Below, in pieces: positions 16,138-24,436 of a DNA stretch of 51,435 nt. The stretch is from DSPP01 sp964607165 (GTDB lineage: Bacteria > Zixibacteria > MSB-5A5 > DSPP01), in assembly GCA_964607165.1 (NCBI GenBank), contig CAZSIT010000014.1, positions 1 to 51,435 of the forward strand. Reading direction: 5' to 3'. Position 1 is the stretch's first letter. Every line of letters begins with the position of its first letter. A model generated the notes under the pieces. That model was not told the origin of the DNA. It worked only from the letters and a program-made list of their open reading frames with translations, and did no database searches. Position numbers and translations under genes: made by a program.

Positions 16138-17904
16138 ATGGCGGGAAATATTACCAAAAAGAAAAAAGAGTCTTTCGCTCCAAAAGGCTTTGGCAATACC
16201 GACAAAATTTCGGTCAAAACGGTGCGCCCTTCTCTTCCCAAAAACATTCTGGAAGAGATGCAGGAGACCTTAAAAAAGATTCAAGAAGCACGCCCGCGGG
16301 TGGATTCGGGCGAAGGCCCGGCGAAATACCGACACGAGGATTTGGAGACCCTGCTTTTAATCAATAAGGTCATTTCCTCCACCCTCTTTACCGAAGAAAT
16401 TTTATACATCGTGATGCAAAAAGCGGTTGAATTTCTGAAGGCCGAGCGCGGCTTTTTGATGCTCAAAAACGAAACCGGGGAGTTGGAGTTCCGCACCGCC
16501 CACAACATACAAAAAGAACACCTCTCCGAGGAAGACTTCCACATTTCCTCCTCCATTGCCCTGCGCGTGGCCGAAACGGGCGAGTCGATTTACACTTCGG
16601 ACGCGCAAACCGACCCCCGCTTTTCCTCACAGAAGTCGATTGCCGAGCTGCACCTGCGTTCGATTATGTGCGTTCCGATGAAGGCCAAAGATAAAATCAT
16701 CGGCATCATTTATCTGGATTCCTCCGCTCAAGCCACCATTTTCCTGGAATCGGACTTATACCTCTTTGAGCTGTTCGCCGGCCAGGCGGCAATTGCCATT
16801 GAGAATGCACGCCTGTACGATTCGGTTTTTCAGCTCAAGCGTTACAACGAAGACGTCATTAACCACACACCGGTCGGAATTTTGGTGGTGAATGGAAATT
16901 TGGACGTGACCACCGCCAACCGGGCCGCTTTCAAAATATTCGGGAAGGAAGAAATCGAGTCAAACAACGCCCTTCGGCTTTCTGATTTTATCCCGGCCGA
17001 CCACGTGGCCTATTGGGAAGAGACCTGCGAAGAGGTTATTAAAACCGGCCGTTCCTTTGAAGAGCCGCGCTACTACTTGACGCGCGGAAAAGATGAAATC
17101 GCTCTGGCCTGGAAGGGGTATCCTCTGGTGGCGCCCAACCGCGGCGATTCTCTGGCCATTTTGGTTATTGACGATATCACCGAAAAAGTTCTGTTGGAAA
17201 AATACATCATCCTTTCCGAAAAACTGGTGGCCAAAGAGGAAATGGCGGCCTCCATCGGGCATGAGCTAAACAACTACCTGGCCATCATTTCCTCCAATAC
17301 CGAAATGCTGCTTTTGAATATCAAGAATAACGCCTGGGACAAGGTGACCCACAACAGCCAGGCGGTTTTGGAAAATATAGCCAAGATGCGGCGCTTTACC
17401 GACAGTCTGATGGACTTTTCCAAGCTGGAACCGGAATTGCGGGAATTTGATTTGCGCCGGCTGGTGGAAGATTTGCTGTTTTCCGTCAAGCCGCAAAAAA
17501 ACTTTTCCTGCCTGCGCTTCTTTACCCATCTGCCCGCCAATCTCCCCTTGGTTACCATCGACGTAGGCCAGATTCAGCAGGTGCTGTTTAACCTGATTAA
17601 AAACGCCGCCGAAGCGATTAAGGAATCGGGCCAGCCGATGGGGAACGTCGAGCTTTCGGCCAGCTTTCGCCCGGAGCGAAAAATCATCGAGTTAAAGGTG
17701 AAAGACGATGGCCCGGGAATCGCCCCGGAAAATTTAGCCAAAATTTTCGAGGCGCGTTTTACCACCAAGCCGACCGGCCACGGACTGGGTTTGGCTAACT
17801 GTAAAAAAATAATGGAAAGTCACGACGGCAAAATTAGCGTGGAAAGTCAAACCGGCTGTGGCACCACCTTCCTTTTAACCTTCCCGGCTGCTCCCCGCCC
17901 TTGA
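16138..17904 (+). CDS. Soluble GAF-PAS sensor histidine kinase
   Basis: 588 residues, no membrane span. Basic N-terminus, then a GAF domain (about 70-235, starting EDLETLLLINKVISSTLFTEE), a PAS domain (about 240-350, NHTPVGILVVNGNLDVTTANR), HisKA with the phospho-acceptor SIGHELNNYLAIISSNTEML (about 375) and HATPase_c with FNLIKNAAEAIK, DDGPGI and GHGLGLANC. NtrB-like HELNN box. No response regulator is adjacent; instead its TGA overlaps the ATG of a Ser/Thr kinase gene (TGATG), so the two kinases are made together. The signal is probably cytoplasmic (small ligand or redox). Confidence 0.95.
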   Translation: MAGNITKKKKESFAPKGFGNTDKISVKTVRPSLPKNILEEMQETLKKIQEARPRVDSGEGPAKYRHEDLETLLLINKVISSTLFTEEILYIVMQKAVEFLKAERGFLMLKNETGELEFRTAHNIQKEHLSEEDFHISSSIALRVAETGESIYTSDAQTDPRFSSQKSIAELHLRSIMCVPMKAKDKIIGIIYLDSSAQATIFLESDLYLFELFAGQAAIAIENARLYDSVFQLKRYNEDVINHTPVGILVVNGNLDVTTANRAAFKIFGKEEIESNNALRLSDFIPADHVAYWEETCEEVIKTGRSFEEPRYYLTRGKDEIALAWKGYPLVAPNRGDSLAILVIDDITEKVLLEKYIILSEKLVAKEEMAASIGHELNNYLAIISSNTEMLLLNIKNNAWDKVTHNSQAVLENIAKMRRFTDSLMDFSKLEPELREFDLRRLVEDLLFSVKPQKNFSCLRFFTHLPANLPLVTIDVGQIQQVLFNLIKNAAEAIKESGQPMGNVELSASFRPERKIIELKVKDDGPGIAPENLAKIFEARFTTKPTGHGLGLANCKKIMESHDGKISVESQTGCGTTFLLTFPAAPRP

Positions 17905-20900
17905 TGGGCAGCTTTGAAAAATTTCCCCGGCTCTTTTTAGATAAAAAACAGCTCAAAATCCAAAAGCTTTTGGGAGAGGGCGCCTTTGCCCAAGTTTTCC
18001 TGACTTCGGGCGCAAAGGAAAAGCGCGCAGTCAAAGTTCTGAAATCTTTAGAGCCAAGAACGCTTGAACTGTTCAAACAGGAGTTTCTTTTGGGCAAGAG
18101 TTTTTGTCATCCCTGTTTTAGCCCTGTTTTTCATTTCGGCTGGTCCGAGTCGGGCGCCCCATTTTACACAATGGAATATCTCTCCGGCACAGACCTAAAA
18201 AAGCTTTGGCCCAAGTTGGATTTTGTCTCTAAAAAACTGCTTTGCTGCCAGCTTTTTTTAGGTCTTTCGCTTCTGCACAAAAAGGGCTTGGTTCACCGGG
18301 ACTTAAAGCCTTCCAACCTCTTGGTAGTTACCAATCCCACCGATAGACCGCCGTTCCAGCTAAAAATTATGGATTTAGGTCTAACCCGTTCTTCGAACTT
18401 GGAAAATAAAGATAACGTTGGCGGAACAGTCGATTATCTGGCTCCCGAAACCATTCGAAAAGAGAAGGTGGATGCAGGGGCCGATTTCTATGCTTGTGGA
18501 ATAATTTTGGCGGAGCTTTTTTTAGGGCAACCGCCGTTTGCCAATAAGGATCCGGCCGTCACCTTAGCTCGTCATCAGGAAACTCCTCTGCCCCAGCTTC
18601 CAATTCGCAGCCGAAAAGAAAAGGAATTCTGGGAAAAGTTCATTTGTTGGCTGGCGGCTAAAGATAGGACGGAAAGGCCTTCCACGGGACAGGAGTTGCT
18701 GGCCTTTCTTCTTGAAGATTCGGTTTTAAAAAAGATAGTTTCCCGTCAGCCGGAAAGTATCAGCAACTGGTGCCAAACCCTTATTCCTCGTCTTTGGGCT
18801 TCTTTAGATTTTGAGCTGGATGAAAGGAAAAGATTTTTCGCTGAAGTTCCAAAAACCCTGTCGCGGGCAAGGGAGGAACTGCTGGATTGCCGGAACGTGC
18901 AGAAAAAAGAAACCGACGCGCCGGTTCAATTAGGATTTGGGGATTCCGAGAACCAAACCGCTTATCCACATTTATCGTCAATGGAATTACAAAGCTTTTT
19001 AGAATCCAGCTTTGGTTTTTCTAAAGAGGCAGGTAAGGTTTTATGGCAAAAAACCAGCGGCGAAGTTTCCCTGGTTGAATCGGAGTTAGCATTCTGGCAG
19101 AAAAAAAAGCTGCTCGGCTGGGATGGAAGGGAATGGAAAATTGACGAAAACAGTCTGAAAGATATTTCAGCCTCTCCCTTCGCCGAAAAGGAACGGCTGG
19201 CCATAGTTCAAACTCTTCCGGCAGGCCAGCAAGAGCTTTTAACCAGGCTTTCGCTATTTTGGGGAACTTTTAAAACAGAAGAAGTAAAATCATCCGGGCT
19301 TTGGCCAAAGGATAATTTGGATTCATTACTCGAAGATTTATTGAATTTTGGCTTTTTGGAAAAAGATGAAAACGGCTTTGTTTTTTCGAGGTCCTCTTTA
19401 AGGGAAGCTTTATACAACACGCTAACGAAAACAGGAAGCAGCCATAAAAAAATCTGGGACTGTTTTGAAAAGCAAAATCAATTGCAAGATAAAAACCGGG
19501 CTTTCGAATTTGAGTATCAGGCGGTAGGAGCCGACCTGTGGGAGCCGGCGGCAAAACAGGCGTTACAGGCGGCGGAAATATCGAGTGCCCAAGAGGACTT
19601 TAAAGCGGCACTTTGGTATTTGAACCGGGCACAGAAATGGTCCCATAGGCTTCCCTCCAGAAACAAAAGGGACGAGCTTTTAATGGCCGTTTTGCAGGCC
19701 CGAGGCACATTTTTCGGGCAGCAGGGAGAATTAGATTTGGCCATTGCCGAGTATTCCGAACTAGCCCAATTAGCCAAAAAAATGAAAAACCTGGAAGAGG
19801 AAGCCCATGCGTACAACCGACTGGGAAATATCTTCCGTCAAAAACCCGATTTTCCGGCCGCAGAAAAGGCTTTGAAAAAGGCGCTTTTGCTTTTTGAGCG
19901 ATTGGGAAAGGAGTTAAACGCTTCTCACTGTCACAACAACCTGGGCGCTACCTACGCTCATCAGCACAGATACAAAGAGGCCCTGCAGCATTACCGTCAA
20001 GCGGCGGATATTCAAAAACGGCTGGGAGCCACCCGAAATTTAGCCAGCACTATGAACAACATTGGAGTGGTCTTTGCCTTCCGAGATGAACTGAAAGAAG
20101 CCGGTCGCTATTTTGGCGAGGGATTACAGCTTAACCGACAACTCGGCGAGAAAGAAGAAATTGCCCGATGCCTTAATAACGTGGCCTATATTTTGATTCA
20201 GCAGGGGAAGTTTCAAGAGGTGCAAAGACTGCTCCAGGAAGCCATAGAGTTGAACCGGCAAATTGGGAATCAGAAAGAAGAAATTTTCAACTTAGACAAC
20301 TTGGCGTTGTGCTTTTATCGAAGGGGTAATTATGCCCAAGCCATTGCACATGCTTTGCAAGGGCTTTCCCTTGCGGAAAAAATTAGCTACCAGGGTAATC
20401 ACTCTTCGCTTTACTGTTCCTTGGGAGCAAGCTTAAAAAATCAGGGCCAATATGCCGAGGCGGAAAAATATCTTCTCCGAGCTTTAGACCAAGCAAAGGA
20501 GCTAAAAGACCGTCCCTCCGAGACCCTGGCTATTTTGGAAATAGGTGACCTGCGGCTCCATTTAAATGACATCGAGAAGGCCAAGGAAATGGCTTACAGT
20601 GGCTTGGAAAGAACCCAAAACACTTCGGAAAGAGCTCTATGTGGACGCTTTTATTCTCTTTTAGGCAGAATTCATGCCGCTTGTGGAGATAGGTCGGGTT
20701 CCGAGAAATATTTTATTGAAGCGGAAAATCGCTTGAGCCAAAGCGAACATCAGGCCGACCGACAGGAAGTAGCCTTGGAGCGTTCCGAAGCGCTTGCCCA
20801 CAAAGAGACGGACCAGAAAATAGACGAACTTTTGGCTCTCGTTCGCACTTTTTCGATCGAGGGTATGAGCAACCCCCAGATTTGCAAAAAACTATTTTTA

Positions 20901-21212
20901 GAAGCCTCTTTTTTACTGGAAAAGGGCCGGTTAGCGGATGCACGCGACAAAGCCGCCGAAGCGCTGAAAATGGCTTACGAGCTAAACGAGCCGGAAAAAA
21001 TCTGGCGGCTTCATCACTTTTTGGGCGCTGCCTGGGCCAAAGAAAAAAATTTTCAGAAAGTGTTTAGCGAACTGAAGGCGGCCGCCCAAGTTCTAGATAA
21101 CCTTAAAGAAAACTTCCCCACCGAATCAAGTTGTAACCGCTATTTTGAAGATCCGCAAAAAATTGCCCTCCTTTCCGAAATCCAAAAGGTAGCACAGGCA
21201 CTGACCGGCTGA
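17904..21212 (+). CDS. Soluble Ser/Thr protein kinase with C-terminal TPR array
   Basis: 1102 residues. Kinase domain about 15-270: glycine loop LGEGAFAQV, Lys44, HRDLKPSN (131-138), DLG instead of DFG (Asp157), and GGTVDYLAPE. Catalytic residues are intact. Residues about 370-560 resemble the helical winged-helix region that in PknK-type proteins follows an AAA+ ATPase, but no P-loop is present. About 570-970 is a TPR array (repeated HNNLGATYAHQHRYKEAL-type units), followed by more helices. No membrane span. Joined to the histidine kinase gene by TGATG overlap. Likely phosphorylates targets recognised by the FHA domains encoded downstream; this is inference from gene order. Confidence 0.93.
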   Translation: MGSFEKFPRLFLDKKQLKIQKLLGEGAFAQVFLTSGAKEKRAVKVLKSLEPRTLELFKQEFLLGKSFCHPCFSPVFHFGWSESGAPFYTMEYLSGTDLKKLWPKLDFVSKKLLCCQLFLGLSLLHKKGLVHRDLKPSNLLVVTNPTDRPPFQLKIMDLGLTRSSNLENKDNVGGTVDYLAPETIRKEKVDAGADFYACGIILAELFLGQPPFANKDPAVTLARHQETPLPQLPIRSRKEKEFWEKFICWLAAKDRTERPSTGQELLAFLLEDSVLKKIVSRQPESISNWCQTLIPRLWASLDFELDERKRFFAEVPKTLSRAREELLDCRNVQKKETDAPVQLGFGDSENQTAYPHLSSMELQSFLESSFGFSKEAGKVLWQKTSGEVSLVESELAFWQKKKLLGWDGREWKIDENSLKDISASPFAEKERLAIVQTLPAGQQELLTRLSLFWGTFKTEEVKSSGLWPKDNLDSLLEDLLNFGFLEKDENGFVFSRSSLREALYNTLTKTGSSHKKIWDCFEKQNQLQDKNRAFEFEYQAVGADLWEPAAKQALQAAEISSAQEDFKAALWYLNRAQKWSHRLPSRNKRDELLMAVLQARGTFFGQQGELDLAIAEYSELAQLAKKMKNLEEEAHAYNRLGNIFRQKPDFPAAEKALKKALLLFERLGKELNASHCHNNLGATYAHQHRYKEALQHYRQAADIQKRLGATRNLASTMNNIGVVFAFRDELKEAGRYFGEGLQLNRQLGEKEEIARCLNNVAYILIQQGKFQEVQRLLQEAIELNRQIGNQKEEIFNLDNLALCFYRRGNYAQAIAHALQGLSLAEKISYQGNHSSLYCSLGASLKNQGQYAEAEKYLLRALDQAKELKDRPSETLAILEIGDLRLHLNDIEKAKEMAYSGLERTQNTSERALCGRFYSLLGRIHAACGDRSGSEKYFIEAENRLSQSEHQADRQEVALERSEALAHKETDQKIDELLALVRTFSIEGMSNPQICKKLFLEASFLLEKGRLADARDKAAEALKMAYELNEPEKIWRLHHFLGAAWAKEKNFQKVFSELKAAAQVLDNLKENFPTESSCNRYFEDPQKIALLSEIQKVAQALTG

Positions 21213-21626
21213 AAAATAATTGCCGGAGCACACGGTCTGTCTCAAAGCAACGTTTAGTAACAAACAAAAAAACCTAAAGCTGATACCGGAAAGATTAGCG
21301 CATCTCTTATATGTATTATGATTCTTTTTTTATGAATTTTTTTGCAATCTAACCATATCCCATAATTCCCCATAACCCATTTAACAGCAGGCAGTTGTAT
21401 GGGTGTACATATCAATTGACTAAAAACGGGCTTAAAGAGCGCTTGCCTCCTACAGAGATAAGTTAGTTGGAGATAAGAACAGAACCAATGGTAGAATCTT
21501 GAGGCATAGTTTTTGCTGATTGATTTAGCCCAGGGGGTTTTCAAAATTAGCAATTGATGTGAGGAAGTAACTATTATTATCTTTTTGCCGGGCAAAATGC
21601 CCATCGGTGCTTGAGGGTTCTCAAGG
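21213..21626 (+). other. 414-bp AT-rich spacer inside the kinase/FHA block
   Basis: No convincing gene on either strand. Near its end is a possible promoter, TTGATG (21553-21558), 17 bp, TTATCT (21576-21581), followed by the small palindrome TTTTGCC-G-GGCAAAA. This suggests that the three downstream genes can be transcribed separately from the two kinases. Confidence 0.45.
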
Positions 21627-22070
21627 TTGGAATTAGAAAAAAATTATTTTGACCTCCAAGCCGAGCCGGCTGCCGAAGTCGGCTCAAGTTCCTATTTCGT
21701 TTGGCGAGCGGAAAAAGAGCTGAAACGGGCGGAACGGTATTTATCTTTTGTCTCCTTGATTACATTCGAATGCGTCCCCATCAATGAAATAGGGAATGAA
21801 AAACTTAAGGAAAAGGCGGGCGAAGTAGTAGAACGCTGCGTCCGAGAAACTGACCTGGTAGGGATTAGCGACTCTAACGGTATAGCGGTCCTCTTGGTGG
21901 AAACTCCCCGCCGAGGGGCCGAAAAAGCGGCGGAACGGATTGCTACCCAGTTGACCGAGCTCTGCTTAAAAGAAAAGGGGAAAAACAAACTCGTAATCAA
22001 AGTACACTCCTTTCCCGAAGATCCCCAGGGCAAGGAAAACTTTCTTGCCGCCCTCGAAAAACTGCGCTAA
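21627..22070 (+). CDS. Degenerate GGDEF-like domain protein
   Basis: 147 residues from a TTG at 21627. The pattern of an N-terminal helix WRAEKELKRAERY, the strand VSLITFECV, KEKAGEVVERCVRETDLVGI and the hairpin SDSNGIAVLLVET followed by GAEKAAERIATQL matches the core of a nucleotidyl cyclase-like domain. The GGDEF signature and metal-binding residues are absent (the hairpin reads DSNGIA where catalytic proteins have the signature nearby), so it is probably not a diguanylate cyclase but a binding or scaffold version. It precedes the two FHA membrane proteins by 77 bp. A signalling role is inference. Confidence 0.7.
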   Translation: MELEKNYFDLQAEPAAEVGSSSYFVWRAEKELKRAERYLSFVSLITFECVPINEIGNEKLKEKAGEVVERCVRETDLVGISDSNGIAVLLVETPRRGAEKAAERIATQLTELCLKEKGKNKLVIKVHSFPEDPQGKENFLAALEKLR

Positions 22071-22146
22071 AGGCTTCTGACTTAAAAAACGGTTGCTCCT
22101 CCTGTTTAAGTTTTTATTTTAATTAAAGTGGAGGATATCCACGCTT

Positions 22147-24435
22147 ATGTTTAAAGGACTCTTATGCGCCTTCGGGATTTGGCTTGGTGCTCACTCTTTG
22201 ATGGGTCAGCCGCTTATGGAGAGCCGTTTTGATTTGGCCCGCCAGGCACCCGATTTGGCTCAACCGGTTTCGCTCTTTGCCGACAGCGCAGGGAATTTCT
22301 GGGTCGGAGATGCCCAATCGAAGCGCGTGTTTTGCTTCGCTGCGGATGGGAACGTGCGCAGCGTAATTGGCGACAAAAAGAAAAATAAAATCGGCTATCC
22401 GATGGACCTGTTTTCCGACCGAAACGGAAAGATTTATATTCTTGATTCGCAGGAAAGAATAGTGCTGATTTTTGACCCCAGCGGCGAACACCGGGAGCAA
22501 CTGGGGGGCAGCAAAACCTTTGCCCGGCCGAATGCCTTGACCCTCGACGATTCCGCAAATGTTTTGGTGGTGGACGAGGGCCGAAAAAGAATCCACTTTT
22601 TTGATTCCTTTAAGCGTCCGATTTTTAACATTGAAACCGGACCGCAGGGGCAGCCCCTGCGCTCGCCCGTTACGGCGGCGAGCGACCGTCAGGGAGAACT
22701 TTTTGTGCTGGATGCGGGGTATGGCTCTCTTTTGGCCTACGACTCCACCCGCCGGTTTAAACAGGAAATTCCGCTTTCGTTCGAAGGAAAAAACTTTTCA
22801 CAACCGAGCGACTTTTCGATAGGACCGTTGGGAGAAATTTTTCTTTTGGAGGCTTCCGAACCGGCGGTTTGGTATCTGGCCAACTGGCGTGCCGCAAATT
22901 GGAGAAAAATCTTAAGCGGCGAGAAATTTGCCACAAAACCGGTGGCCCTGACCTTAACCAGTGGGGGGAAGCTTTTTGTCTTGGATGCCGGAGAGATGGC
23001 TGTTAAAAAATACGGCGTTAAGGGCTTGGCCGAAGCAGCACCCTCTCCTTCCCCAGTCGCATCCGGACAAAAAGCATTTACTACTTCGCTTAAAGATTCG
23101 GGCCAGTTGCTGATACCCTTCGTTGATCTTGAAAAAGGGTTGGCCATTCTTCAGCCGTTTGATACGACCGGCAATCTGGCCCATTGGATTTTGCCCGGCG
23201 ACGTCCGGCTCAAAATCGGCGGGGAGCCGACCGCCTTTTCGGAACCGCTCCGGCTCGCCAAATCCGACATCAAATTGGCTATTGCCATCGTCTGGGGAAT
23301 TGAAAAGCTTCCGATACCGGCCGGAGAGGAACTCAAAAACGCCATCGTCCAGCAAATTTTTCCAGAACTGGATGAACCCAACGACAAGGTTTTCATCTTC
23401 AGCGCATCCGCCAAACCGGAAGTGGTCCTGGAGGCGGAAGGCAATACCCGAACGGCAGAATTGGCCCTGAGCGGATTACCGAATGCTTCCGGCGGGCTTA
23501 CCTACAACGATGCCCTGTTAACGGCCAACGAAAAACTGAAAGAGAAAACAGCGGGGCTTTTACCGGTGATAATTTTATTGGCCGATGCAAAAGATAACCT
23601 TTCTTCGGCTACCTACATGGACATTGCCCGCCTGGCGGAGGAAAAAGGGTTCGCCAATATTTACGCGGTTGCTTTCAACGACGGTCAAAATGGAGGCTAT
23701 CTTTCCGACCTGCGGCGGCTTTCGGAAACCACTCAAGGTGTTTATTTTGAAACGTCCGAGCCAAAAAGTTTCTCCCAGATATTTACGCAAATTATTAAGA
23801 TTCTAAAATACCAGCTGGTGGTTCGGTTCACACCCCCAAAGGAGGCCGGCGAGCTGGTTGCGGAAGTTAACTTGGAAAACAAACTTCTTTCCGCGGCCTC
23901 ATCCAAAAGCTGGATTAAACCGGTTTACCAAAAAAAGGAAATTTCGCAAAGCTCTGGATTTTGGAAAACCGCTCTGGTTTTGGCTGGGGCGATGGTTTTG
24001 GTGCTCGGCGCTATATTCAGTTTAATTTTTCTCTTTAAGAAACGCAGTCGAAAATGCCCCGCCTGCGGCCACCGGGTCGAACCGGCTTGGAGCTTTTGCT
24101 ACTTTTGCAAAACCCCTTTGCAGGCCGAAAGCAAAACGGCCAAACGGCCGGCGGCCGTGGTGCTCCAAAAGGGGCGCTTGGCCGGGATGCGCTTCCCTTT
24201 AAATGACTCAATTATGACCATCGGTGCCAGCCAGGACAATGCCATTGTCATAGACTATGAAGGGATTTCCCGCCGCCATGCCCGCTTGGAAAAAAACGGC
24301 GGACGCTGGGAGATTGTCGATTTAAACTCCACCAATCATACCTATTTGAACGGCAAACCTGTCAACCGGGCGACTTTGAAGAATAAAGACGTAGTTTCCC
24401 TGGCCCGGGTGGCCGACCTGATTTTCGAAGGATAG
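22147..24435 (+). CDS. Membrane sensor-like protein: signal peptide, NHL propeller, vWA, TM, Zn ribbon, FHA
   Basis: 762 residues. Signal peptide (1-20); NHL-like propeller about 35-290; a vWA-like domain about 376-552 (GGLTYNDALLTANEKL and VIILLADAKDN recognisable); TM helix about 606-630; zinc ribbon CPAC...CYFC (C637, C640, C651, C654); FHA about 688-750 (GISRRHARLE, NSTNHTYLNG). The DxSxS metal site of vWA is replaced by VWGIEKL, so metal-dependent adhesion is unlikely. In the FHA domain, the Arg of the usual GR motif is Ala694 and NGT reads NHT. Predicted topology: propeller and vWA outside, ribbon and FHA inside. GGAGG precedes the ATG. The next gene starts one base after the stop. Confidence 0.9.
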   Translation: MFKGLLCAFGIWLGAHSLMGQPLMESRFDLARQAPDLAQPVSLFADSAGNFWVGDAQSKRVFCFAADGNVRSVIGDKKKNKIGYPMDLFSDRNGKIYILDSQERIVLIFDPSGEHREQLGGSKTFARPNALTLDDSANVLVVDEGRKRIHFFDSFKRPIFNIETGPQGQPLRSPVTAASDRQGELFVLDAGYGSLLAYDSTRRFKQEIPLSFEGKNFSQPSDFSIGPLGEIFLLEASEPAVWYLANWRAANWRKILSGEKFATKPVALTLTSGGKLFVLDAGEMAVKKYGVKGLAEAAPSPSPVASGQKAFTTSLKDSGQLLIPFVDLEKGLAILQPFDTTGNLAHWILPGDVRLKIGGEPTAFSEPLRLAKSDIKLAIAIVWGIEKLPIPAGEELKNAIVQQIFPELDEPNDKVFIFSASAKPEVVLEAEGNTRTAELALSGLPNASGGLTYNDALLTANEKLKEKTAGLLPVIILLADAKDNLSSATYMDIARLAEEKGFANIYAVAFNDGQNGGYLSDLRRLSETTQGVYFETSEPKSFSQIFTQIIKILKYQLVVRFTPPKEAGELVAEVNLENKLLSAASSKSWIKPVYQKKEISQSSGFWKTALVLAGAMVLVLGAIFSLIFLFKKRSRKCPACGHRVEPAWSFCYFCKTPLQAESKTAKRPAAVVLQKGRLAGMRFPLNDSIMTIGASQDNAIVIDYEGISRRHARLEKNGGRWEIVDLNSTNHTYLNGKPVNRATLKNKDVVSLARVADLIFEG

Positions 24436-24436
24436 T

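Noticed and set aside
21254..21604. 116-codon minus-strand frame in the spacer between the kinase and GGDEF-like genes
   Set aside because: AT-rich, composition and residue pattern unlike a protein, no ribosome site, no recognisable family.
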